From NCBI GenBank assembly GCA_040902585.1, contig JBBDXA010000153.1:1-23092 (forward strand): 23,092 nt of DNA, in the 5' to 3' direction. This DNA is from JBBDXA01 sp040902585. GTDB lineage: Bacteria > Planctomycetota > Phycisphaerae > Phycisphaerales > Phycisphaeraceae. This document shows positions 7,917-14,974 of the stretch, piece by piece. The notes under the pieces are model-generated. The model was not told the origin of the DNA and did not search any database. It was given only the letters and a program-made list of their open reading frames with translations. How positions within the stretch are numbered: the stretch's first letter is position 1; each line of letters begins with the position of its first letter. A program made the translations under genes and the position numbers.

Positions 7917-10700
7917 TTACTCGACGATGCCTTTGATGTTCAACGACACATGCCGGACGCGCCAGAGCTGATCGCCCGTCGAGCCGGTGCTGCTCACGCG
8001 CAGGACCACGTTGACCCGGCCTTGCGCATCAGGCTGCGCGCCATCGGCGGGCAGCGCGACCTGCATCAGGCCGTCGCTCCCGGTCTTCGTGGCGGTCACT
8101 TCGAACTTGCCATCGCGCTCGACGCCGACTTCCACCTTGAACGCCGGCGCGGAAATATCGAGTGTGAAATTCGCCTCGGTGAGCTTCAGCTTTCCGAGTT
8201 CCGTCGGGATCTGAAACTCCAGGGCAAACGCGCTGGGCCGGGGCGAATCGTTCCACTGTCGCCTGCGCTCGTCGAACACCGGCGAGGTGATGCCGAACTG
8301 CGTCTTGCCCACGCGGTACGGCAAAAACGCGGAGGGAATCGAGACCGTCGTTCCCGCAGCGGGCCGCACAATCGAAAGCGGTATCGCCACCAGGGCGCTG
8401 CCTGTGGTCTGCGTGACCGCCGGTCGCTCGAAGCCCAGTTCAATCGCATCCGCCCAGGCCAGCAGCATGGGCGAAGCGGGATAGGTGCTGGGCAACCGCG
8501 AACGCTGCGCGCCGATGGGAGCGCCAAGGGCATCGACTTTCACTTCCGCGCGAGTCGGCGTGCCCACGCGCGAGTCGGTTTCCCTTTCACTGCCCAGGAG
8601 CGATTGCAGGATCGCGAGCCTTCGGCGCCGGGCGTCATCGATCGCGCCCGAGGCGAACTGGCCCGGCGGAAGGACATCGGACTGCGAAGCATGAAAGGCA
8701 CCATAGGGTTCAACTCGCGGTACCGCAGCACCCGACGACGTAACGATCAGCATGTCATCGAGTCTGCCCAGCGATCCGCCATGCACCACGCCGACGGCAC
8801 CCTGGGCATCGAAGCTGACGAGGGCCGACACCGGTTCGTGCATCGGCAGGATGTGCTCCGTCGCGGCCTGAAGGTTCGCGCCCGAAGGCAGCGGCACGTT
8901 GCGCCATTCCCATTTGTCCACATCGGTCCACAGGAGCTGCACGCGCTTCAGGCCCAGGTGCTGAAGGTTCATCGGCAGCACGAGGCCGCCCGCGTCGCCC
9001 TTGAGTGTTGCGTTCTCACCTTCGATCGCGCTGCTGCCGGTGCCGGGGTTGTAGACGGTGAACATGCCTGACACGATCGCGTACTGCTGATCCGGCGCGA
9101 CCTGCACAAACTGCGCCTCGGCCAGCGTCGCGGGCACAGCCGTCCTGGCGCGGGAGCCGATGACGATCATGGCAATGCTCATCACCACCGCCGCGGCCAC
9201 GGCGAAGATCGCCAGATGCTCCAGCCTGCCGCGCTTGGCGAGCCACAGGCCGTTGAGGAGTATGGCGGCACACAGGAGGGTGAGCACGATCATGACGGTG
9301 CCGCGGCCGACGATCTGGTAACCGATCTGTTCGCTGAGGTAATTCGTGAAGTCGCGCGACGGAAGCGGGTCCGCCGCGCGCTCCTGATGCAGCCAGATGG
9401 AAATATCTTCCAGGGGTCGCAGGGCGAAGTGGCCGAAGGCAAAGTGCTGATGGCCCTTCTCATCGCGTTCGACGGTGCCATCGGGATTGGTCGCGGGAAC
9501 GAGCACGGGTTCGACCCAGCCGCGCGGGCCCAGCGTGGTGACCATCACCGAGCCCTTGCCGACTGCCTTCTGCAACGCGACAGGCCAACCCGCGACGGAG
9601 TGCATCGTTTCAAAACCCGGGGCCAGCACGCGCACACAGGTCACAGGCTTTTCATGCTCGCGATCGATGATCGAATCCGTCTCAGTCGCGGTACGCACGG
9701 CTCTGATCAAGTCTTCAGCGAGGTTGCCGTCAACACCGCCGGTGATGTAGATCAGAGCGCGGCGATCCAGCGATTCAACTTTATCTTTAAGGCGATTAGC
9801 AATTTGCTTGGAGAGCTTGTCGAGGCCGGCGGCCACATTCTTTTCACCGCGCGTGAGCTTCACCACAGGCTTGCCGTCGAGGGTGATGTTCAGGTCATCG
9901 CTCATGCGAACGGTCAGGGCCGTCTTGCCCGGCGACTGAAAACTCACGTTCGTGAGATAGACCTTGTCGATCACCTGGATGGTCCACGCATCGCCGAGCA
10001 GCGACTGGGCGAAGGAGTCATCGACCTGATCGAGCATGATCCACAGCCTGCCGCCGGCGAGCACCCATTGCCGAAGGGCTTCGAGCTGGGCGGCGTCGAT
10101 GACGGGCGTCTGCTTGCTGATGACTAGCGCATCGAGGCCCTGAAGCGCGGAGAAGAACGGCGGAAGATTGGTGTCGTTCAGATACGCCAGGCGTTTGCTC
10201 AAGTCCTGAGCGCGGCGGGCGGCGAGGACCGTGGAGATCGCTTCATCATCCGACTCGTCGCTGTCGGTGAGCATGCCGGTGATCACGCGATCGCGTGCGG
10301 CGATGAGCAGGCCGTCCTGCTCGCTGAGGATGGCGGTCTGCGTGCCGCGATCATCGACAAGCTGCTGCCGCAGCGCGAGGCGCGGCGGATGGCCTTCATC
10401 GACCTCGTACCAGAACGTGTGAATCGGCAGCCAGACCGACCGGCGACAACCGGCAGGCACCCAGACACGCGTGGCGAACTCGAGGTTGGGCGTCTGATCG
10501 AAGCGGAAGTTGACGAGCAGCTCAACGGCCTTGGCGGTGGGATTGCTGATGGTTGAGGACGCCAGGGCCCAGCGGTCGGGCGGATACTGACCGATGCCGG
10601 CCGCGCCGCCCACGCCGGTCAGCGCGGGCTGTCCGTCCGCAGCCAAAAGCATGGACGTACCCACCAGCATCACGATGGCGGTCAAACTGCCTCGCATCAT
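7917..10700 (-). CDS. Large membrane-anchored protein of unknown function, first gene of the ABC unit
   Basis: The chosen start (10700, ATG-ATG) gives 927 residues and has AGGAG nine bases upstream; a longer in-frame reading to 10859 would run into a repeat element and is rejected. Residues 1-22 look like a signal peptide or anchor (MMRGSLTAIVMLVGTSMLLAADG). Around 186-225 a pattern LDALVISKQTP...LRQWVLAGGRLWIMLD resembles the Rossmann-like, glutamine-amidotransferase-type domain often found in bacterial membrane proteins next to ABC or Bat genes; no catalytic Cys triad was identified. Two transmembrane helices follow (about 463-487 and 494-514), then about 400 residues of mainly beta-type sequence. 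The predicted topology puts both large parts outside the cytoplasm. It may be an accessory subunit of the ABC system; this is inferred from position only. Confidence 0.8.
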   Translation of the reverse strand: MMRGSLTAIVMLVGTSMLLAADGQPALTGVGGAAGIGQYPPDRWALASSTISNPTAKAVELLVNFRFDQTPNLEFATRVWVPAGCRRSVWLPIHTFWYEVDEGHPPRLALRQQLVDDRGTQTAILSEQDGLLIAARDRVITGMLTDSDESDDEAISTVLAARRAQDLSKRLAYLNDTNLPPFFSALQGLDALVISKQTPVIDAAQLEALRQWVLAGGRLWIMLDQVDDSFAQSLLGDAWTIQVIDKVYLTNVSFQSPGKTALTVRMSDDLNITLDGKPVVKLTRGEKNVAAGLDKLSKQIANRLKDKVESLDRRALIYITGGVDGNLAEDLIRAVRTATETDSIIDREHEKPVTCVRVLAPGFETMHSVAGWPVALQKAVGKGSVMVTTLGPRGWVEPVLVPATNPDGTVERDEKGHQHFAFGHFALRPLEDISIWLHQERAADPLPSRDFTNYLSEQIGYQIVGRGTVMIVLTLLCAAILLNGLWLAKRGRLEHLAIFAVAAAVVMSIAMIVIGSRARTAVPATLAEAQFVQVAPDQQYAIVSGMFTVYNPGTGSSAIEGENATLKGDAGGLVLPMNLQHLGLKRVQLLWTDVDKWEWRNVPLPSGANLQAATEHILPMHEPVSALVSFDAQGAVGVVHGGSLGRLDDMLIVTSSGAAVPRVEPYGAFHASQSDVLPPGQFASGAIDDARRRRLAILQSLLGSERETDSRVGTPTRAEVKVDALGAPIGAQRSRLPSTYPASPMLLAWADAIELGFERPAVTQTTGSALVAIPLSIVRPAAGTTVSIPSAFLPYRVGKTQFGITSPVFDERRRQWNDSPRPSAFALEFQIPTELGKLKLTEANFTLDISAPAFKVEVGVERDGKFEVTATKTGSDGLMQVALPADGAQPDAQGRVNVVLRVSSTGSTGDQLWRVRHVSLNIKGIVE

Positions 10701-10809
10701 GCGAATCCGCTCCTGAATCGCCCAAGGGGAAAGAGTCGGATGATAACGAAATAGGTCCGCAGCCGCACGGGCTTGTGGCGCGATGTGGTGAGTCGCCGCG
10801 AAACGGTTG

Positions 10810-10904
10810 GGGTGGCTGGGGCTGAGGCTCGGCGAAGCCCCGGCTTTGGGTGCGCACAAGGTTCTTCGGGCCGGGGCTTGCGAGGACTCCAGCCCCAGCC
10901 ACCC
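10810..10904. repeat. REP/BIME-like inverted repeat, GGTGGCTGGGGCT type
   Basis: Arms at 10810-10844 and 10870-10904 are reverse complements apart from a few positions, with a 25-base spacer. Each arm contains its own imperfect hairpin (GCTGGGGCT with AGCCCCGGC, and GCCGGGGCT with AGCCCCAGC). It fills the middle of the 240-base space between the divergent starts at 10700 and 10941, so it sits where the promoters of both genes should be. No clear sigma70 promoter was identified in the remaining intergenic bases; TATCAT on the minus strand near 10740 is only a weak -10 candidate. Confidence 0.9.
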
Positions 10905-10940
10905 GATTCAGGCTCCATCGCCAGCCGCGCGATCCTTATC

Positions 10941-11990
10941 ATGCCGATTATGGATCACACTTCTCCTGCTCCCTGCCCTACCTCACCGCTTCGCATCATG
11001 CTCGTCGGCTGCGGCGGATTCGCGGGCTATCACGCTCGCCGCCTGGCCGAATGCGCGGATGTGTCGCTGGTCGCCTGTGTCGATCTGAGTCAGCCCATCG
11101 TCGCCGCCTTCATGTCGAAACATATCCCTGCCTTGACACCGGTGCCCGCGATCGAGACGAATCTCGCCGCGGCCCTGGCGAAACACAGGCCCAATGCAGT
11201 GGTGGTCGCCACGCCGCACACGCTGCACTTCGCGCAGGCGATGGCGGCGCTGGAAGCGGACTGTCACGTGTTCGTCGAGAAGCCGATGGTCACGAGCAGT
11301 CGCGATGCAGCGGCCCTTGCGGCAGCCGTCGAACGCGCGGGCAAGGTGCTCGTCGTCGGCTACAACACGTCCTGCACGCCCGAGTTCGATTACCTGCGCC
11401 GCGTCATTCGCAACCCCGACGGCCCCATCGGCCTGGGCCGGCTCCAACTCGTCACCGGCTCCGTCTCCCAGAACTGGATGCACTGGACCACCGGCTCCTG
11501 GCGGCAGAACCCGGCGCTCTCCGGCGGCGGCATGACTTACGACACCGGCGCGCACATGCTCAACAGCCTGTGCTGGTCCGTTGACTCGCGCGTCAAGCAG
11601 GTCTTCGCTATGGTCGACTCGCTCGACACGCCCGTGGACATCAACTCGGCGATCAGCATTCGCTTCGAGAACGGCGTCATGGCGACCCTCGCCATCAGCG
11701 GCAACTGTCCGAGTGAATCCTCGCGGATGACTTATCTCTTCACCGGCGGCCGCATCGAGATCGACGGGTGGTACGGCGGCTGGATCGAAGTACACAACGC
11801 CTACGGCCGCGTGAAGTATCCGAAAGTGAACACCGACCTCCGCGGCCAGACAGGATTGGATAATTTCATCGATGCGGTCTTGGGCCGCGATACGCCGCGC
11901 ACCACGGCGAAGTACGGCGTGATCCAGTCGGAGCTGATGGATATGGTGTACGAATCGGCGATAACGGGCGCGGCGATTTCGCGCACGTAA
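10941..11990 (+). CDS. Gfo/Idh/MocA-family NAD(P)-dependent oxidoreductase
   Basis: From the ATG at 10941 the protein has 349 residues, normal for the family. RIMLVGCGGFAGYHARRLAE (18-37) is the Rossmann dinucleotide-binding strand and glycine loop. VVVATPHTLHFAQAMAALEADCHVFVEKPM contains the EKP motif (113-115), with the conserved catalytic Lys. GGGMTYDTGAHMLNSLCW (195-212) supplies the Asp201/His205 pair typical of sugar dehydrogenases of this family. These enzymes oxidise or reduce sugars and cyclitols using NAD(P); the substrate cannot be named. There is no Tat signal. The in-frame extension to 10773 crosses the repeat element and is rejected; ATG at 10950 is a possible alternative. No good Shine-Dalgarno is visible for either start. 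Confidence 0.92.
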   Translation: MPIMDHTSPAPCPTSPLRIMLVGCGGFAGYHARRLAECADVSLVACVDLSQPIVAAFMSKHIPALTPVPAIETNLAAALAKHRPNAVVVATPHTLHFAQAMAALEADCHVFVEKPMVTSSRDAAALAAAVERAGKVLVVGYNTSCTPEFDYLRRVIRNPDGPIGLGRLQLVTGSVSQNWMHWTTGSWRQNPALSGGGMTYDTGAHMLNSLCWSVDSRVKQVFAMVDSLDTPVDINSAISIRFENGVMATLAISGNCPSESSRMTYLFTGGRIEIDGWYGGWIEVHNAYGRVKYPKVNTDLRGQTGLDNFIDAVLGRDTPRTTAKYGVIQSELMDMVYESAITGAAISRT

Positions 11991-11992
11991 GG

Positions 11993-12107
11993 GAGCACCA
12001 TCCCGACAGGGTGGTGCTATTGGCGCTCGAAGGAAGAGATTCTCCATCGCATCGAAGACGCACGGTTCATTGGAAGCGAATAGCACCACCCTGTCGGGAT
12101 GGTGCTC
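11993..12107. repeat. REP/BIME-like inverted repeat with perfect 29-base arms, between convergent genes
   Basis: Arms at 11993-12021 and 12079-12107 are exact reverse complements over 29 bases, with a 57-base spacer. Each arm is itself a hairpin: AGCACCATCC pairs with GGGTGGTGCT through a four- to five-base loop, with one wobble pair. It starts two bases after the oxidoreductase stop, and its right edge touches the stop codon of the convergent kinase gene (TAG, 12109-12107). It could act as a bidirectional terminator or mRNA 3' stabiliser, but neither side carries a T run. Confidence 0.95.
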
Positions 12108-12835
12108 TATCGGGGTGCTCTCTTTAGCCCACGATCCGGCTTGCGCATCTTCGACAGCACCAGCTTCGCATTCGGCAGGTCGGTCCGACCATAATGCTGC
12201 ACCGCCGAATCGATCTCCCTTCCGCCGCGAATGTGGCGAGAGAGGATCCATTGCCGCGCCTGATCCAATGGCGTGTCGAGCCACCAGCATGCATCGAGCA
12301 CGCCGGTAAGCTGCGACCAGGGCAGTTCATCCAGCAGCAGGTAGTTGCCTTCGGTGATGATGAGCTGGGTCGAGGGCGTGATCGCGTGACTGCTATCGCG
12401 CGAGAGGACTGGTTCGTGCAGGGCGCGATCGTAGATGGGAAAGGGAATCACTTGAGGTGAAGATACCCCGACGGCTCGCCGAGCCTCGCCATCGGGCTTA
12501 GGCGGTTCCTTCACACTTGCGAGCAAGGCGATGAACGCGGCCACATCAAACGTCGCGGGCGACCCCTTGAGGGAACGCAGGCCCAGTTCGTCTAATCTTT
12601 GATTAGACAGGTGGAAGCCGTCCATCGGAATGACGCGGGTGATGCCCGGGGCCGTTCGTTCCACGGCTGCCGCGAGTTGCTGCGCGAAGGTGCTCTTGCC
12701 TGACCCGGGAATGCCTGCGATGCCGAGGATGTACCGGCGTCCTTGCGCGAAGGCTTCACGCGCCTGACCCGCGACTTCCGCAGCGAGCGCGGCGATCGCC
12801 TTGTCCGTCAGAATCGTGACATCCGTTTCACTCAT
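12107..12835 (-). CDS. P-loop nucleoside/sugar kinase-like protein (uridine kinase / FrcK-YggC type)
   Basis: Starting at the ATG at 12835 the protein has 242 residues. YILGIAGIPGSGKSTFAQQLA is a Walker A loop; VIPMDGFHLSNQRLDELGL and GSPATFDVAAFIALL are the blocks seen in the uridine kinase/phosphoribulokinase superfamily, especially FrcK/YggC-like proteins. IPFPIYDRALHEPV and IITEGNYLLLD (Walker B region) follow, then the lid/C-terminal part WLDTPLDQARQWILSRHIRGGR. It should phosphorylate a small cytoplasmic substrate, sugar or nucleoside, which cannot be specified. The start overlaps the thioredoxin stop by eight bases, indicating translational coupling. The last few residues and the stop abut a palindromic repeat, which may have altered the original C-terminus. 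Confidence 0.88.
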   Translation of the reverse strand: MSETDVTILTDKAIAALAAEVAGQAREAFAQGRRYILGIAGIPGSGKSTFAQQLAAAVERTAPGITRVIPMDGFHLSNQRLDELGLRSLKGSPATFDVAAFIALLASVKEPPKPDGEARRAVGVSSPQVIPFPIYDRALHEPVLSRDSSHAITPSTQLIITEGNYLLLDELPWSQLTGVLDACWWLDTPLDQARQWILSRHIRGGREIDSAVQHYGRTDLPNAKLVLSKMRKPDRGLKRAPR

Positions 12836-13319
12836 GGCCGGCCCGCTGTTTCGCGTCATCGAGCCAGGCGATGAATGCTTTCGAGTCCATCCCGCCGACG
12901 TGCCGGGCGAGCAGTCGGCCTTTTGCATCGGTGACCAGCAACGTCGGCACACCGGTGATGCTGTACTCCCGGCTCCACGCCGCCTGCCGCGGGCCTGAGT
13001 CGGTCATGTCCATCTTCACCGGAATGAAATCCTTCTCCAGCGCAGCCTTGACCGTTTCATCCGCAAAGGTGGTGCGCTTCATGGTCTTGCAGGGGCCACA
13101 CCACTCCGCGGTGAAGTCGAGCATGAGCAGCTTGTTGCCCGTCTCCGCCTCCTGAGATGCCGCGGCCAGATCGCTTCGCCAAGGCACGAGGTCCTTGCCG
13201 CTGCCCATAAAGAGGAACGGCGCGGCGACGGCGATGACGATCAGAAAAATCGCGAGGGTGGCGGGCACGTTGGTGCCTTTGCCGTGGGCAGGCTGAGAAT
13301 TTGTGGAGGATTCGTTCAT
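12828..13319 (-). CDS. Membrane-anchored thioredoxin-like protein
   Basis: The protein has 163 residues: a short N-terminal segment, one transmembrane helix (about 18-39, VPATLAIFLIVIAVAAPFLFMG) and a thioredoxin domain. The active site is WCGPCK (Cys74 and Cys77), and the cis-proline loop is GVPTLLV (Pro125). LLMLDFTAEWCGPCKTMKRTTFADETVKAAL resembles thioredoxin domains of the DsbD/DUF255-like type. The N-in topology suggested by the helix puts the domain outside the cytoplasm, where it would reduce or shuffle disulfides. No strong ribosome binding site is seen for this ATG. It lies 42 bases after the Ser/Thr kinase gene and overlaps the P-loop kinase start by eight bases. Confidence 0.92.
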   Translation of the reverse strand: MNESSTNSQPAHGKGTNVPATLAIFLIVIAVAAPFLFMGSGKDLVPWRSDLAAASQEAETGNKLLMLDFTAEWCGPCKTMKRTTFADETVKAALEKDFIPVKMDMTDSGPRQAAWSREYSITGVPTLLVTDAKGRLLARHVGGMDSKAFIAWLDDAKQRAGHE

Positions 13320-13361
13320 CTAACTGTTCAATGATATGCACGCGGCGAAATCACGTCGCGA

Positions 13362-14630
13362 TCACTTCAGGAAGTAGGCCACCGCAATGATGAATGCGAC
13401 GGTCCAGCCACCGATCGCCAGCCAGAACAGGGGTTGTTGCGCGAGGGGTTTGGGCTCGGCCTGAAGTGCATCCATGTCCACCGTTTTGCCGCGGGAGTCG
13501 TGTCCGCCGATGGGCTCGGCACTTTTCTCCAGCGCCGCCAGCGAAGAGATATCAAATTGTTTGCGGGCCTGCACCGGCGGCTCGCCGCGGGCGATACATT
13601 CCAGATCGAACAGCAGGTCGCCGGTCGTCTGGTATCGCTCATCCGGATTCTTGGCCATGCACACTTCAATAACCTCGCCGATGCCCGCGCTCAGGTTCGG
13701 ATTGATGTGGTCCGGCGGAACGAGCTTCTCTTTCAGATGCTTGTGCATCACAGCCGAGGGCGTGGGAGCATCGAACGGCACGCGGCCGGTGACCAGGTGA
13801 TAGAACGTCGCGCCAAGGCCGTAGATATCGCAGCGGAAGTCGACATTCATCAGGCCGCGAATCTGCTCGGGTGAGATGTAATACGGCGTGCCGTACGCCT
13901 TGCCCTGTTCAGCCTCGGCTGCTTCGACATCACTGACCGCGCGGGCCAGGCCCATGTCCGCCAGCTTCGCCGGGCCGCCCTTGGCGAGCATGATGTTTTT
14001 CGGTTTCACATCGCGGTGAATGAAGCCCTGCTTGTGTGAATGTTCCAGGGCGCGGGCCACCTGGAGGACGATCTTCAGCGCTTCCGCTTCGCTGTATTTT
14101 CGGCCCGCATCCAGATCGTCGAAAACGGTTTTGCCTTCGACGTACTCCATGACGAAGTAGTGAAAATCGCCTGACTTGCCGACGTCATACGCCTGCACGA
14201 TGTTGGGATGGTTGAGCTTCGCGGCGGCGCGGCCCTCGGCGTAAAACCGCTCGACGAACTCAGGATTGCTCATGAACTTCTTGGGCAATACTTTGATCGC
14301 CACCAGCCGATCGAGACTCACCTGCTTGCCGAGATAGACGGTTGCCATCGCGCCGGCACCGAGCTTTTTCAGGAGCTGGTAACCGGGGATCTGCTGGCTG
14401 CCCTGCTGCTGTTCGATGGCGGGGCGAACGCGCTTGAGCTGCGTCTCGGTGACCGCGCCCTGTTCGATGAGAATGTCGCCCAAGCTCTTTTGACTGGCAC
14501 CGGGCGAGGTGTCAGCGAGTTGTTTCTGGCGCTCCATCGCGGCTTTGACTTCGTCACTGCTGGCGAGCCCCTGCTCGACGACGAGCCGGCCGATCATCGA
14601 GTCCACATTGGTTTGAGTCGCGTCGGCCAT
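13362..14630 (-). CDS. Serine/threonine protein kinase with N-terminal GspE-N/MshEN-like repeats and a C-terminal membrane helix
   Basis: The protein has 422 residues in three parts. Residues about 12-75 carry two related units, IGRLVVEQGLASSDEVKAAME and LGDILIEQGAVTETQLKRV, the pattern of the N-terminal domain of GspE/PilB-type ATPases (MshEN), known in some proteins to bind cyclic di-GMP. Residues 84-345 form a Hanks-type kinase: glycine loop LGAGAMATVYLG, VAIKVL with Lys113, catalytic HRDVKPKN (205-212), DMG in place of DFG (225-227), and GTPYYISPEQ activation segment. A single helix ends the chain (402-420), so the kinase domain is cytoplasmic and membrane-tethered at its C-terminus. It heads a three-gene unit with thioredoxin and P-loop kinase, and has a good promoter upstream. 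Confidence 0.95.
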   Translation of the reverse strand: MADATQTNVDSMIGRLVVEQGLASSDEVKAAMERQKQLADTSPGASQKSLGDILIEQGAVTETQLKRVRPAIEQQQGSQQIPGYQLLKKLGAGAMATVYLGKQVSLDRLVAIKVLPKKFMSNPEFVERFYAEGRAAAKLNHPNIVQAYDVGKSGDFHYFVMEYVEGKTVFDDLDAGRKYSEAEALKIVLQVARALEHSHKQGFIHRDVKPKNIMLAKGGPAKLADMGLARAVSDVEAAEAEQGKAYGTPYYISPEQIRGLMNVDFRCDIYGLGATFYHLVTGRVPFDAPTPSAVMHKHLKEKLVPPDHINPNLSAGIGEVIEVCMAKNPDERYQTTGDLLFDLECIARGEPPVQARKQFDISSLAALEKSAEPIGGHDSRGKTVDMDALQAEPKPLAQQPLFWLAIGGWTVAFIIAVAYFLK

Positions 14631-14723
14631 GGGTACAACACTGTATGGCGGAGGGTGGGAACAATCCCCGAGGGTGATCGCCGGGACGCTTGCCTTGAGT
14701 GGCGAGACTCCCGAATTCTGAGC

Positions 14724-14753
14724 GTTATAGCGAGGTTATCGACTGAATGTCAA
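14724..14753 (-). promoter_or_regulatory. Sigma70-type promoter for the Ser/Thr kinase unit
   Basis: On the minus strand TTGACA (14753-14748) is followed after 18 bases by TATAAC (14729-14724). Transcription would begin near 14717 and give a leader of about 87 bases before the kinase ATG at 14630. This is the best -35/-10 pair seen in the window. Confidence 0.65.
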
Positions 14754-14893
14754 TGCAAGTTGGATGCATGGAGTCCGAATAAAGGAGATCAGGCGGCAGT
14801 GATGGGTTGAATGGAGTGGTCGGCTCGAGTGCCACGGCACCCGGAGGGGGAAGTCCCTGCGGCGGGCTGTGCGTCAATTTGCCCGCCTCCCGA

Positions 14894-14924
14894 TTGGCAC
14901 GCGGCGCGTGGTTCGGCGTAGAAT
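14894..14924 (+). promoter_or_regulatory. Candidate promoter for the polyprenyl synthase gene
   Basis: TTGGCA (14894-14899) and TAGAAT (14919-14924) are separated by 19 bases, slightly long for sigma70. A start site near 14931 would support translation from the ATG at 14975 and not from the upstream in-frame ATG at 14807. Confidence 0.35.
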
Positions 14925-14974
14925 CAGGCGTCGCCCTCAATCGGCCGCCCGCCGCGGCCCAAGGTGCCCGAATC

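Noticed and set aside
7908..9071. 387-residue plus-strand open frame opposite the large membrane protein
   Set aside because: Arg/His-rich shadow with no recognisable fold; the minus strand has a good start, ribosome binding site and membrane helices.
10983..12290. 435-residue minus-strand open frame opposite the oxidoreductase
   Set aside because: The plus strand shows complete Gfo/Idh/MocA motifs; this frame also crosses the inverted repeat and part of the kinase gene.
12590..12608. Perfect palindrome GTCTAATC-TTT-GATTAGAC inside the P-loop kinase gene
   Set aside because: It encodes the LSNQRLDEL segment, part of a conserved block of the family, so the symmetry is most simply a coincidence of codons.
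14807..14974. N-terminal extension of the prenyl synthase to an upstream ATG
   Set aside because: The 56 added residues are Gly/Ala/Pro-rich with no family match, and a candidate promoter lies inside this stretch.
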